Source of the DNA: Chlamydiales bacterium
Lineage (GTDB): Bacteria; Chlamydiota; Chlamydiia; Chlamydiales; JACKPQ01
Length of the DNA stretch: 64,000 nt
Direction of reading: 5' to 3'
Assembly: GCA_024233455.1 (NCBI GenBank)
Contig: JACKPP010000001.1
Location: forward strand, 186,001-250,000
Shown here: one piece after another, positions 36,834-46,466 of the stretch
Position numbering within the stretch: position 1 is the stretch's first letter
Layout of the letters: each line of letters begins with the position of its first letter
Notes under the pieces: model-generated
Databases searched by the model: none
The model's input: the letters and a program-made list of their open reading frames with translations, nothing else
Told to the model about the DNA's origin: nothing
Translations under genes and position numbers: made by a program

Positions 36834-37754
36834 TGGTAAATTTTGTTTCAATACATACGGGGGTTGAGCGAGCACGCGAGCAATGGTTGAAAACTGGGAG
36901 TCGGGTTGGATAAAGTAGTCCCAGGTATTAGGTTGCGCCATCCCGAAGAAGTCTTCTAGTTCTGAGGCATTGGGAGTCGTAGCAAATGTGAAAGCAGGAA
37001 GTCTATCTTGAAAATTTTGAATAGTAGCCTCTTTTTCAATTTCATCTCGAATATCGGTAAAAATGTGGCAGTATACTTCATCATCAGTTATTGGAATCCC
37101 GGACAGCAGCTGCAAGCAATCATCAAAATCGGAAAACTTACAGGGATATTCGTTCCGCGTTTCTTCTCGATCAGGTCCGCTCCCCCGTCTGTAGTGAAGC
37201 GCAACTGCCGTGGAGGTGGTCGGTCTGATCGGCTCAATAGGCTGGATGGGCGCAATAAGCTCTCTTAAAAATTTGACGAATTCAAGATCGGAATCTTCGA
37301 TGGGAATGAATGGAAACTTATTATTGCTGCGGTCAGTAAAAACCTTATAGTCATGAGGTGAATCATGGGGACCGTAGGGGATGGTATAGAGCTCTGAGGT
37401 GCTTCCATGCTTTTGCAAAAAGTTGTTAAGAGAATCTCCATGCCTGAGAGTGGATAGTCTTCGATTTTTGTCCTCAAAAGGAGACAAAAGCGTTACATCC
37501 TGGATGATGCAACCTAATTTTTGTGAAATTATTAGTTGATCAAACTGATCAAAGGGCGGACACATCACCGGTAGTTTCCACTTATAAGCAATTTGTAGAG
37601 CGCGGATGAGGGCGATTAAATTGTCACCCAAACGAGGTTGGTACTTTTCTTGGTCATTAAATGTATAAGTAATAATTTGAGAAAAATAGGGCTGACTGAA
37701 TTCATAGCGCAGTGATGTTCCGTAAACTGGGAAAGTTGTCACAAAAACCTCCAA
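36807..37754 (-). CDS. hypothetical protein with fucosyltransferase-like features
   Basis: 315 residues, no signal peptide. RLGDNLIALIRALQIAYKWKLPVMCPPF near residue 40 resembles the glycine-asparagine opening of GT11/O-fucosyltransferase proteins, ALHYRRGSG near 190 resembles their HxRRG nucleotide-sugar motif, and the C-terminal DYFIQPDSQFSTIARVL resembles their final S-x-F/S-x-A block. These are weak similarities seen by eye; the protein may instead be an unrelated orphan. A run of PIQPIEPIRP links the two halves. It could glycosylate a surface or host component. ATG 37754 gives an intact frame. Confidence 0.55.
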   Translation of the reverse strand: MEVFVTTFPVYGTSLRYEFSQPYFSQIITYTFNDQEKYQPRLGDNLIALIRALQIAYKWKLPVMCPPFDQFDQLIISQKLGCIIQDVTLLSPFEDKNRRLSTLRHGDSLNNFLQKHGSTSELYTIPYGPHDSPHDYKVFTDRSNNKFPFIPIEDSDLEFVKFLRELIAPIQPIEPIRPTTSTAVALHYRRGSGPDREETRNEYPCKFSDFDDCLQLLSGIPITDDEVYCHIFTDIRDEIEKEATIQNFQDRLPAFTFATTPNASELEDFFGMAQPNTWDYFIQPDSQFSTIARVLAQPPYVLKQNLPLQQKYMTA

Positions 37755-37855
37755 AGTATTTTTGAAAGGTCGATGGTAACATCAATTGTCCTTTTTGTTT
37801 ACCAGAATTTTTGCTACAATAAAGGGATATGGAAAATACTTTTGAGAAGGGCTCG

Positions 37856-39205
37856 ATGCGCACGTTACTCCGCGTATCACTGCCTTTAATGATTTCTTAT
37901 TTATCGCTGTTTGCCATGATGTTTGTAGACAGGGCGTTCTTAGCTCAGCTGTCAACAAATGCGCTGAATGCCTGCGTGAAGGCTGGAACTCTGGCCTGGG
38001 CGGTTAATTTGGGCTGGATGACTCTGGCGGCAATGGCCGAGGTGTTTGTAGCGCAAAGTAACGGTGCTAAAGATTATAAGCGTTTAGGCACACCAGTATG
38101 GCAAATGCTTTGGATGGGACTGTTCTCACTTGCCATTTTTGTCCCTATGGGCATCTGGGGTGGTGATATGTTGTACGGAGCTGGTTCTCTATCTGCTCAG
38201 TACTTCCGCTGGATTGTATTTGCCGGTCCCTCTTATGTATTTTTGTCTGGTCTGTGCTCATTTTATATCGGCCAGGGAAAGACGATGACGATCACGGTTC
38301 TCTCCGTTGTCGGCAATACGATTAACATTATTTTGGACCCTATTTTTATCTTTGGGATCAAGGGCAAATTTCCAGCTATGGGAATTAAAGGTGCAGCGAT
38401 TGCCACTGGTATCGGCGTGATTTTTCAAGCACTGGTGCTATTTGGCATGTTTGTATCCAAGCGCAATCGTGAAAGGAAGGGCTCAGGACTTTGGCATTTT
38501 TCATGGCCTGATTTTTCGGCTTGTCTGAAAGTGGGATTTTCTCCGGCGCTTTTTATCACGTTTGAATTGATTGGCTGGGCTGCATTTTACCACATGATGG
38601 GGCTGGTCTCCGAGCAGCATATTTTTGTAGCCGGCATCTGCCAAAGCGTCTTTATGCTGTTTGTTTTTTTTGGAATGGGTATCGAAAAAGGAGCCATTGC
38701 GATCTCGGGTAACTTTATTGGCTCGGGCAACCTAACTGAGATTAACCGTTTAGTTCGCTCTGGATTGAAATTAATCGCTTGTTTTTCTTTGGTTCTTTTA
38801 TTTTTTATGGTCTTGATGCCAGATCTTTTGATTAACTGGTTTATGAATAATAAGTATGCACTAGAAAACCCTTCAATGGAGCTATCAGGTGGACTGGAGC
38901 AAGCCAAATCGCTGGTGCGCACTGGACTCATTTTAGTTTTCTTCTACACACTGATGGAAAAAGTCCGCTGGTTATACAGCGGCATATTGACATCAGCTGG
39001 CGATACATTTTTCTTGCTCGTTTCCGGATCTCTGAGTGTCTGGCTGGGGATGGTGCTTCCAACCTATCTCTTTGTAGTACGCCCTAGCGGATCGATCACC
39101 TATGCGTTTGCTACTTGGGTTTTTTACGGCGCGGTAGCCGTTGGACTTACTTTGCACCGCTTCCTCAAAGGCAAATGGAAAAATATCAATATCCTCTCTA
39201 CCTAG
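37856..39205 (+). CDS. MATE-family multidrug/metabolite efflux protein
   Basis: Twelve-helix Na+/H+-coupled antiporter. Duplicated MATE halves are evident: VSLPLMISYLSLFAMMFVDRAFLAQLS at the start and EVFVAQSNGAKD, GIEKGAIAISGNFIGSGN in the loops typical of NorM-like proteins. A -10-like TACAAT at 37815-37820 places the transcript start next to ATG 37829, leaving no leader there; ATG 37856 is preceded by AGAAGGG and is preferred. Total of about 450 residues is normal. Its end overlaps the dus start by 31 bases. Confidence 0.88.
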   Translation: MRTLLRVSLPLMISYLSLFAMMFVDRAFLAQLSTNALNACVKAGTLAWAVNLGWMTLAAMAEVFVAQSNGAKDYKRLGTPVWQMLWMGLFSLAIFVPMGIWGGDMLYGAGSLSAQYFRWIVFAGPSYVFLSGLCSFYIGQGKTMTITVLSVVGNTINIILDPIFIFGIKGKFPAMGIKGAAIATGIGVIFQALVLFGMFVSKRNRERKGSGLWHFSWPDFSACLKVGFSPALFITFELIGWAAFYHMMGLVSEQHIFVAGICQSVFMLFVFFGMGIEKGAIAISGNFIGSGNLTEINRLVRSGLKLIACFSLVLLFFMVLMPDLLINWFMNNKYALENPSMELSGGLEQAKSLVRTGLILVFFYTLMEKVRWLYSGILTSAGDTFFLLVSGSLSVWLGMVLPTYLFVVRPSGSITYAFATWVFYGAVAVGLTLHRFLKGKWKNINILST

Positions 39206-40116
39206 CGCCGATGGAAGGGGTGGGAGCCCGCCCTTTTAGGATGGCTATTGCCACCATTGGCGGATTTGATGAGGCCTGCACCGAATTTATACGCGTCCCT
39301 AAAAACGCCCACTGCCAATCCCTGGCCAAAGTTTACCAATCTGATGAACTCGGAAATATTCCGCTAGCTGCTCAGGTGATGGGGTCAGACCCTGAGCTAA
39401 CCGCTCAAATGGCTTTGGAGCTGATTAAACGGGGAGCTCCACGCATTGACCTCAATTGCGGCTGCCCCTCAAATACCGTGACTGGTAAAGGCGCTGGCTC
39501 GAGTCTGCTCAAAGATCCAAAGCAGCTCTATGCTGTTACCAAAGCAATCTGCACTGTATCCACTGTTCCGGTAACGGTCAAATTGCGCTCTGGCTACGAG
39601 GATACCTCGCTTTTTGAAGACAACTTATTTGCAGCGCAAGAAGCTGGAGCCAAACACATCGCTTTGCACCCGCGAACCAAACTAGAAGGCTATAAACCCC
39701 CTGCTCATTGGGGCTTGATTGCCAAAGCCAAAGCGCTGCTCAGTATCCCAGTCATTGGCAACGGGGATATTTTAACTGCAAGGGATGCAAAGCGCATGAT
39801 TGAAGAGACGGCTTGCGATGGCCTCATGATCGGTCGGGGAGCTGTAATTAACCCCTGGATTTTTCATGAGATCCGCGGCAACTCCGATAAGAGCTTGCCT
39901 CAGCTCAAGCATTTTTTAGAGACATTCGTAGAGAATATTTCCGAAAAGACCCGTCCACTCAAAGGAGTCAGCCAGCTAAAGCAACTCTGCGGATTTTTGT
40001 TTCGTATGAATGCCCACCTTTTAGAGCGCCGCCAAGAGATGTTACGTACAGTCTACGTCAACGCGGAAGATTTTTTATCCAAAAACTTGCCTATTCTATC
40101 TAATTATTGTATTTAG
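39175..40116 (+). CDS. dus: tRNA-dihydrouridine synthase
   Basis: FMN-dependent reduction of uridine to dihydrouridine in tRNA D-loops. FMN-barrel start YLAPMEGVGARPFR, catalytic cysteine in DLNCGCPSNTVTGKGAGSSLLKDP, phosphate-binding VIGNGDI and MIGRGAVINPW are all present. An earlier frame start at 39115 falls inside the MATE gene; ATG 39175 gives the family N terminus with 313 residues. DusA, B or C specificity is not assigned. Confidence 0.93.
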   Translation: MEKYQYPLYLAPMEGVGARPFRMAIATIGGFDEACTEFIRVPKNAHCQSLAKVYQSDELGNIPLAAQVMGSDPELTAQMALELIKRGAPRIDLNCGCPSNTVTGKGAGSSLLKDPKQLYAVTKAICTVSTVPVTVKLRSGYEDTSLFEDNLFAAQEAGAKHIALHPRTKLEGYKPPAHWGLIAKAKALLSIPVIGNGDILTARDAKRMIEETACDGLMIGRGAVINPWIFHEIRGNSDKSLPQLKHFLETFVENISEKTRPLKGVSQLKQLCGFLFRMNAHLLERRQEMLRTVYVNAEDFLSKNLPILSNYCI

Positions 40117-40122
40117 ATAATT

Positions 40123-41733
40123 ATGGCTAATAAAAGAATTGTTATACTTGGCGGTGGTTTTGCTGGTGTATATACCGCAATTTATTTAGAAAAATTTATT
40201 AAACCATCAGATGAAATAGAGGTTGCTCTAGTTAATCGAGAAAATTATTTTGTCTACCAGCCCATGTTGCCCGAGGTTGTAGGTGGCAGCTTGGATATTC
40301 TGGATACTGTCAGCTCAATTCGCAAACTCACTCCCAAAACCCGTTTATTTATCCGCGAAATCGACCATGTCGATCTAGAAAATAAACAAGTGATTTTATC
40401 GCCTCAGTTTAGTCATAAACCCCTAACTTTAAAATATGATCATTTGGTTGTTACCCTTGGTAATGTCACCGATTTTCGCGGCATGGTCGGCATCCACGAA
40501 CATGCCCTGCCATTTAAAAACCTGGCTGATGCGTTGCAAATTCGCAACCGTATCATCGAAGCTCTTGAAGGTGCTTCTGCATCTGATGATCCCGAATGGA
40601 GACGTCAACTACTGAGCTTTGTAGTCGGCGGCGGTGGTTTTTCCGGCACCGAAGTTGTGGCTGAAATCAACGATTTGGTCCGCAGCTTAGCCAAGCAATA
40701 TCCGCGCATTAATCAAGAGGAGATTAGTGTCCATCTGATTCATAGTAAAGACCGTTTGATGGAGCGTGAATTAAGCGCATCCCTATCGCTCTACGCCCAG
40801 AAAATCTTGCAAAAACGGGGCGTGAATATCCATTTTGGGGTCCATCTCAAGGCAGCTACCCCCAATGAAGCGATTTTAGATAACGGCGAAAAAATCAGCA
40901 CTAAAACGATTATCTCTACAGTCCCCTCTTCACCTAATCCCATTGTTGAAACGCTTAACGTACCCCAAATTAAAGGGCATATCGAAACCGATGCCACGAT
41001 GTTAGTTAAGGGGTCTGACCATTTGTGGAGTGCCGGTGATTGTTCCGCTATTCCTAATGTGGCAACAGGTGAGGGTTATTGCCCACCAACGGCCCAATTT
41101 GCCATTCGTGAAGCCAAGGTGCTGGCCAAAAACATCATCGCAACCATTAAGGGGAACAAGCGTCAAGAATTCAAATTCAAAGCACTAGGTATGATGGGCG
41201 CGCTGGGTCACCACAGCGCAGTTGCCGAACTATTTGGCAAAATCAAATTTTCTGGTCTTTTTGCATGGATTTTCTGGCGTATGGTCTACTGGATGAAATT
41301 GCCAGGCATTTCAAGAAAGATCAAAGTCGCTTTTTCTTGGTTGCTAGACTCAATTATCCCCCTGGAAGCAGTCCAGCTAAAATTGGCTCCGTCTCAAGGC
41401 ATTGCCAAGCTGCACTTTGAACCAGGCGAAATTATTTTCCACGAAGGTGATATCGGCGATTATCTCTACATCATTGTGGATGGTCAGGTAGAAGTTTTCC
41501 AAGAGCGTGATGGCCAAAAGAATGTGGTTTCAACGCTTGATGCCGGGGCATACTTCGGCGAAATGGCGCTGTTAAACCAGCGCACTAGATCAGCAACGGT
41601 TGCTTGCACCAAACCAACCAACCTGTTAGCACTGCGCAAGAGCGATTTTGGAATGCTCGTTTCGAACTTTGCCCCGCTGGGAGAATCCATTCAGGCTACC
41701 GAAAAAGAGCGCCGAGAGAAACTAGAAAGTTAA
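40123..41733 (+). CDS. type II NADH dehydrogenase fused to a cyclic-nucleotide-binding domain
   Basis: 536 residues. Residues 1-400 form an NDH-2-like flavoprotein: FAD motif VILGGGFAGVYTAIYLEKF, NAD motif FVVGGGGFSGTEVVAEI, the active-site VVTLGNVTDF and the FAD-contacting GDCSAIPN and CPPTAQFAIREA. A membrane-attaching segment follows. Residues about 420-525 form a CNB domain: PGEIIFHEGDIGDYLYIIVDGQVEVF and FGEMALLNQRTRSATV with the phosphate-binding arginine. NADH oxidation to the quinone pool could thus be gated by a ligand (inference). It starts seven bases after dus. Confidence 0.88.
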   Translation: MANKRIVILGGGFAGVYTAIYLEKFIKPSDEIEVALVNRENYFVYQPMLPEVVGGSLDILDTVSSIRKLTPKTRLFIREIDHVDLENKQVILSPQFSHKPLTLKYDHLVVTLGNVTDFRGMVGIHEHALPFKNLADALQIRNRIIEALEGASASDDPEWRRQLLSFVVGGGGFSGTEVVAEINDLVRSLAKQYPRINQEEISVHLIHSKDRLMERELSASLSLYAQKILQKRGVNIHFGVHLKAATPNEAILDNGEKISTKTIISTVPSSPNPIVETLNVPQIKGHIETDATMLVKGSDHLWSAGDCSAIPNVATGEGYCPPTAQFAIREAKVLAKNIIATIKGNKRQEFKFKALGMMGALGHHSAVAELFGKIKFSGLFAWIFWRMVYWMKLPGISRKIKVAFSWLLDSIIPLEAVQLKLAPSQGIAKLHFEPGEIIFHEGDIGDYLYIIVDGQVEVFQERDGQKNVVSTLDAGAYFGEMALLNQRTRSATVACTKPTNLLALRKSDFGMLVSNFAPLGESIQATEKERREKLES

Positions 41734-42203
41734 ATTATTGATAATTTACAAGGCTTTTCAACTAGGCGCTGCATCGTGTCGGTGCTCTTGATTTTTATCT
41801 CAAGATCAGAAAACTCCAGGTCCAAATCCTTCCCGGAATCAAAACGCATCCGATGAGCAAAACGGTGATCGCCTAAAGACTCCACCTCATCAAAGATGAT
41901 TTCCTGGCGCGATCCATCAAAGACATCGCTTAAACTTGAGGCACTACAATCGATATAAATAAGATGGATCAAACAGTAACCCATTTCAAGATCGCCAAAA
42001 ACACCCTCTAGCTCGAGTTGTCTTTTCTGTTGGCTAAAAATGGCTTTGGAAAAAAAACCATCATGTAGATCTACACCAGCAGCTAAAACTTTCACTGGCC
42101 ATGGTAAACTGGTGTAGATGCTATCAATATAGGCATCGTAGGCTTCTGAACGCTCTTCCCACAAATCGTCGTCAATATCGCATTCAGGAGTAAAAAACTT
42201 CAT
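41730..42203 (-). CDS. hypothetical protein
   Basis: About 157 residues from MKFFTPECD. N-terminal FFTPECDIDDDLWEERSEAYDAYIDSIYTSLP resembles DUF4085-like proteins, and the rest is an acidic beta-rich domain ending DLDLEFSDLEIKIKSTD. No membrane segment or signal. It converges on the NDH-2 gene with a four-base overlap and follows the DMT transporter by 12-21 bases, so it probably shares that transcript. Function unknown. Confidence 0.7.
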   Translation of the reverse strand: MKFFTPECDIDDDLWEERSEAYDAYIDSIYTSLPWPVKVLAAGVDLHDGFFSKAIFSQQKRQLELEGVFGDLEMGYCLIHLIYIDCSASSLSDVFDGSRQEIIFDEVESLGDHRFAHRMRFDSGKDLDLEFSDLEIKIKSTDTMQRLVEKPCKLSII

Positions 42204-42223
42204 AACCCCCATTATGGATAAAA

Positions 42224-43111
42224 TTAATGGAAATTACCATTTATTTTTGGGCCGCCACGTGAAAATAGACCTAGCGCGATGAGTGATCCGGCAATGACCG
42301 CTCCAATTCCTAAAACGGCATAACCATCCAGAGCTTCCTTCCAAAAAATCCAATCAAAGAAAGCGGCAAAAATCACAGTTGAGTAAAGCACTGAGGCCAC
42401 TTGTGGCCCTTTGGCGTGTTCGTAGGCTTTTGTAAGCATGTATTGATAAATCACTCCAATAAAACCTAGCAGTACCAGGGCTAGCCAAAAACGTTTATCT
42501 AGCCATATCCAGGACCTTGCCAGCGGCACTGCCGTAATGGGAATAGATAGTAGCAAATAATACAGCATGATTTTAGTAGGAAACTCTGTTTTGGTCAGAC
42601 GCCGCACAGCGCTAAATGCCACCGCACCAAAAAGCCCAGATGCAACTCCGACTAAAGCGGCAATATCAAATACCTCATTAGAGGGTTTGAGTATACATGC
42701 CACACCTGCAAAACCCACTAATAGTCCCCACCAAACATGAGAGGGAGGCCGCTTACCAAACCACAAAAAGACAATCAGGGGCATAAAGAGCGCTCTGGTA
42801 TAACTCAAAAGCAGGGCATCTACTAAAGACAAATATTTAATTGCATAGACTAAACAATACATCGCTGCAAGGCTGGCAAAAGTGCGCAATAGGTAAAGGG
42901 GAATATTCCGATGGGGCTTTAGACTCGCTCTTCCTTTTCTTCCAATAATAATGGGCAAAAGAAAAAGCAGAGCAAACAGCTGCCTAAAAAACACAATCAT
43001 CTCGTTTGGAACAACTTCTGATAGGAGCTTTATGACCACACCGGACAACGCAAAAAGCAAAGCCGCTAATAATGAAAAGATTACGGCTAGTTTCACATTA
43101 TATGTACGCAT
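42224..43111 (-). CDS. EamA/DMT-family transporter
   Basis: Ten hydrophobic helices in two EamA repeats. FSLLAALLFALSGVVIKLLSEVVPNEMIVFFRQ opens the protein and the second repeat begins ALVGVASGLFGAVAFSAVRRLTKTEFP. 295 residues is normal. The first part resembles S-adenosylmethionine-uptake type DMT proteins (RhaT/SAM transporter group), but the substrate is not proven. It is separate in sequence from the DMT protein at 33287-34207. Confidence 0.88.
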   Translation of the reverse strand: MRTYNVKLAVIFSLLAALLFALSGVVIKLLSEVVPNEMIVFFRQLFALLFLLPIIIGRKGRASLKPHRNIPLYLLRTFASLAAMYCLVYAIKYLSLVDALLLSYTRALFMPLIVFLWFGKRPPSHVWWGLLVGFAGVACILKPSNEVFDIAALVGVASGLFGAVAFSAVRRLTKTEFPTKIMLYYLLLSIPITAVPLARSWIWLDKRFWLALVLLGFIGVIYQYMLTKAYEHAKGPQVASVLYSTVIFAAFFDWIFWKEALDGYAVLGIGAVIAGSLIALGLFSRGGPKINGNFH

Positions 43112-43231
43112 AAAACTTTTAATATCAAATTAAAAATAAAATAACAAATTAAATAAATTAATACTATCTTGATAATTAAAATCACTAATGTTATATTGAA
43201 AGCACTTTTAAACAAGCTATAGGTCATTATC

Positions 43232-44575
43232 ATGTGTACACCATCCAAACCCATTGCTATCCCTGCCTCTTCAAGCAGACAAGAACCTGCTGACCTAAGA
43301 TCTCCATCACCTACATCGAGAGTTGCGCTGCAATCATTTTTAACCAGAGTTTACGAAGAGAAGGGGTTGAATCATTCCGAATTTCCAATCACTCAACAAG
43401 TAAAGTTGTTATATAACGGCTTACCACTTACCGATCCGGCTACGGTTACCGTAAATAATAGCCCTGAGTACATTAGCGCTAAGACTAAACCACTAGCATC
43501 AGGAAGCCAATCAAAAGTCTGTCGAGCACTACTTTTTGACAAAGAGACGAAGCAAACCTCGTCTATTTGCGTAAAAACTTCAAGACATAAGCCTTACAAA
43601 AGAGAGTTACGCCTATACGATGCACCCAAGTTGAACTTTGATCATCCATCGCTCGATATTCCTTTCTACTTTAGAGACGGTGGTAGAGAGCTATTTTGCG
43701 ACCTGGCCGAAGGTGGAAATTTTAAAGATTTAGAAATCCCTTTTAAACAACCTGTTGCATTCATTTGTAGCCTCTACGAGAAGATTGCCGGTGGTTATGT
43801 TCATCTACACAGAAATAACCTCGTGCACCTAGATGGGAAAAATGAAAATTTTGTCTACGATCCAATATCGAATCGAGCAATGATTACCGATTTTGGATGC
43901 TTGCATAATCTACAAAACCCTCCCACACACCTACAGGGTACGCTACCTTTTTTGGATCCCTATTCTCACCGTCCATTTTTACAACTCCCCCCCGAAAGCA
44001 CGCCTAAAATTATTCAGGACAAATCCACTGATGTCTACCAATTGGCAAGAGCCATGGAAGAGATGCTTACCACAAAATTAATTCCCACACTGCTAGAAAT
44101 AGCGCCCTTGAAAACATATGAAATTATAACTGTTGATCCAGAAACTGAGATCCCAGATTTTAATCCAAACAACCCTAACTATTATTTCTTTCATAACTTT
44201 GATTTTGATAATAAAAAGCATACAATCATTCGATTTGATGCCATATCTACACGGGAAAAACGCACTTTCCTTCACGCACTAGCATGTCATAATAAAGCAG
44301 TGAGCCAGCTAGTTGCTCTCACCTACTCCATATTAAAAGCTCCGCCAAAAGAGCGTATGAGCATGCAAGAAGTGCATCAAAAGTTATGTGAAATTACCGA
44401 GCTAGCAAAAACACTAGATGAGAATTACCAGTTCTTTTCAGAAAATATCGCTCCTCCAAATCAAGACCAGCAGGAAGATATCGCGACAATCGTATCTCAT
44501 GAACCGGTTGAGGCAAACGAGGAAAATCTTGATGAGGAAGCGTTATTAGCGCAGTTTAACTGCCTGAATGTTTGA
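43232..44575 (+). CDS. Ser/Thr protein kinase-like protein, catalytic residues present
   Basis: 447 residues. A 90-residue N-terminal region precedes a kinase fold: loop ASGSQSKVCRA, lysine in SICVKTSR, helix-C glutamate in KRELRLY, catalytic loop VHLDGKNEN (HRDxKxxN with L for R), DFG in MITDFG, and a GTLPFLDP block in place of APE. So all residues needed for catalysis are kept. There is a C-terminal acidic tail and no membrane segment. The divergence fits an effector-type kinase rather than a Pkn1/PknD housekeeping one (inference). Its last 79 bases overlap the opposite-strand LRR gene. Confidence 0.8.
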   Translation: MCTPSKPIAIPASSSRQEPADLRSPSPTSRVALQSFLTRVYEEKGLNHSEFPITQQVKLLYNGLPLTDPATVTVNNSPEYISAKTKPLASGSQSKVCRALLFDKETKQTSSICVKTSRHKPYKRELRLYDAPKLNFDHPSLDIPFYFRDGGRELFCDLAEGGNFKDLEIPFKQPVAFICSLYEKIAGGYVHLHRNNLVHLDGKNENFVYDPISNRAMITDFGCLHNLQNPPTHLQGTLPFLDPYSHRPFLQLPPESTPKIIQDKSTDVYQLARAMEEMLTTKLIPTLLEIAPLKTYEIITVDPETEIPDFNPNNPNYYFFHNFDFDNKKHTIIRFDAISTREKRTFLHALACHNKAVSQLVALTYSILKAPPKERMSMQEVHQKLCEITELAKTLDENYQFFSENIAPPNQDQQEDIATIVSHEPVEANEENLDEEALLAQFNCLNV

Positions 44576-45249
44576 CAAACCGACCACCGGTGCTTGATTT
44601 GAGCTGACGGGCCCTCCAGCAAATTTCCAATCCTTATTTGCAGAGCTGCCGGAATGTTAGGTAAAAATTCGGGGGGATTTCCAGCTATTATACGCTCATC
44701 TAGAGTGAGTTCTTCCAACTCATGTGGCTGAGTTGCCAGCCACTCTGGTATTTCAGTCCATGTTCCGGTCAAGTCAACCTTTTTTACACCGGGTAAATAA
44801 GGCAACTCTTCAAAGCTAGTATAACTTAGATCTAAAACGTCCACTTTTAAATTACCAGGAACAAATCTCAACGGGTTAGAGCTTAAATCTAGCTTCTCTA
44901 AACCCTCAAATACCTTAGAAATAGCTGTTGGAAATTCGCAAATACCCACACCCGCAAGATTAACCACAGAAAAAGTGCGGTCCCTGAACCACTGAATAAA
45001 GTTATATACAATTTCTCCAACAGCGCCAGTAGGTGTACCTCCTAATTTTTTCCATATTATCGAGGTATTCCGAGCTTGGCGACCAACATACTTTGTAAAA
45101 TATTCATGATCTGAACCTTCTTCGATTACAGTAGATGAAGTATGCTCATGCTCTAATTCTAAATTATCTAAAAGGCCATTCTTATCTAAGGTACAGCAAT
45201 GGTACCCAAGGTGATGAAATCCTGCGTCGCATATAGTCAAACATGTCAT
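44497..45249 (-). CDS. leucine-rich-repeat protein
   Basis: 250 residues. Several LRRs of the bacterial effector type are visible in the second half: LEKLDLSSNPLRFVPGNLK, VDVLDLSYTSFEELPYLPG, VKKVDLTGTWTEIPEWL, each with the LxxLxLxxN/T-like spacing. The N-terminal 100 residues are cysteine- and acid-containing with no recognised fold. Such LRRs mediate protein binding, often in effectors that bind host E3 or signalling proteins; host targeting is inferred. It converges with and overlaps the kinase gene by 79 bases. Confidence 0.75.
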   Translation of the reverse strand: MTCLTICDAGFHHLGYHCCTLDKNGLLDNLELEHEHTSSTVIEEGSDHEYFTKYVGRQARNTSIIWKKLGGTPTGAVGEIVYNFIQWFRDRTFSVVNLAGVGICEFPTAISKVFEGLEKLDLSSNPLRFVPGNLKVDVLDLSYTSFEELPYLPGVKKVDLTGTWTEIPEWLATQPHELEELTLDERIIAGNPPEFLPNIPAALQIRIGNLLEGPSAQIKHRWSVCQTFRQLNCANNASSSRFSSFASTGS

Positions 45250-45370
45250 AGAGTTATTCCCACTTTTTTATTAGTAACTGGGAATTATAAGAAAAAAATA
45301 AATGCTGTCTACTGAATTTTTTGTAATCACAATAGAGACTATTAAAAAAAGACAAATTGCTCTTTGGTTT

Positions 45371-46435
45371 CTACCCCGGAAATTCGGCCACATGCAGCGT
45401 TTGCGTGGGAAAAGCAACTTCAGCGCCATGGCCAGAGACGATTTCAAGCGCTTTTAAAAACACATCTTCTTGCACATTTTGAAAGTGCACCCAATTGGTA
45501 GTCTTAGTGAAAGTGTAGATCATAATATCAAGGGAAGAAGGGCCAAAATTAGCAAAATTAACCATGAGAATCTGCGTGGTATCAATCTCTGGATGCTCAC
45601 CTAGCATGGTGCGAAGATCGGCTAAAATTGCCGGGAGAACTTTAGCATCCTCATAGCGCACGCCAATGTTGGTTTTAATACGCCGATTGCGCATGCGTGA
45701 AGGATTTTCAATGGAGATATTGGAAAATATCCCGTTGGGAACATAGAGTGGGCGTTTATCAAAGGTGCGAATGCAGGTTAAGCGCCAGCCGATACTTTCC
45801 ACCGTCCCCTCGATATTACGGTCTGGTGATCTGATCCAATCTCCAATGGCAAAGGGGCGGTCTAAAAAGATCATGAATCCCCCAAAAAAGTTTGCGAGTA
45901 GATCTTTTGCCGCAAAACCGACTGCAGCAGCTCCCACCCCTCCAAACATCACCACACCTGAAACCGGCACACCAATTGATTGTAAGACAATAAGACTAGC
46001 GGTGATGATGATAGAAACCCGCATCAATTGGCTGATGGCAGTGACTGTTGTTTTATCAAGACGTTTTTTTCCTTTCGTCTCTAAAAGAAGCTTTTTTTCT
46101 ATTTCACGAATGAGCCGAATAAAAAACCAGACAACCAGGAGCGCGGTTCCAATCTTTCGAAAGGGACAAATGAGCTCAAAAATGGTGATATCTTGAGCCT
46201 GCTCTGCTGCAACGTCTGCAGCAAAGGTGATACCCAGTAGCCAAATAAGGGCATGCATTGGGGTGTGGAGGGCTTTTAAAACCGCCACTTGCCAAAAGTG
46301 ATTCGTTTTCTCAAGTTTTGGCAGCATCCGTCTATAAATAACTGTTTCTATATAACTAAAAATTAGCGCGATAAAAACAATAACAAAGGATTCAATAGCC
46401 CAAGTGTAGGTATCAATGAATTGACTCATACTCAT
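45371..46435 (-). CDS. MscS-family mechanosensitive channel
   Basis: About 355 residues: four N-terminal hydrophobic helices, a pore helix with GGVGAAAVGFAAKDLLANFFGGFMIFLDRPF (the MscS glycine/alanine-rich TM3 and beta-domain entry) and a cytoplasmic vestibule. The open frame reaches 46558 in the opposite-strand gene's coding region, so ATG 46435 (MSMSQF) or 46429 is preferred. TATAAT lies seven bases before that ATG, so the transcript may be leaderless. It releases solutes on hypo-osmotic shock. Confidence 0.9.
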   Translation of the reverse strand: MSMSQFIDTYTWAIESFVIVFIALIFSYIETVIYRRMLPKLEKTNHFWQVAVLKALHTPMHALIWLLGITFAADVAAEQAQDITIFELICPFRKIGTALLVVWFFIRLIREIEKKLLLETKGKKRLDKTTVTAISQLMRVSIIITASLIVLQSIGVPVSGVVMFGGVGAAAVGFAAKDLLANFFGGFMIFLDRPFAIGDWIRSPDRNIEGTVESIGWRLTCIRTFDKRPLYVPNGIFSNISIENPSRMRNRRIKTNIGVRYEDAKVLPAILADLRTMLGEHPEIDTTQILMVNFANFGPSSLDIMIYTFTKTTNWVHFQNVQEDVFLKALEIVSGHGAEVAFPTQTLHVAEFPG

Positions 46436-46466
46436 GGGTTCTATTATAGCAAGACTGGGGGATATA

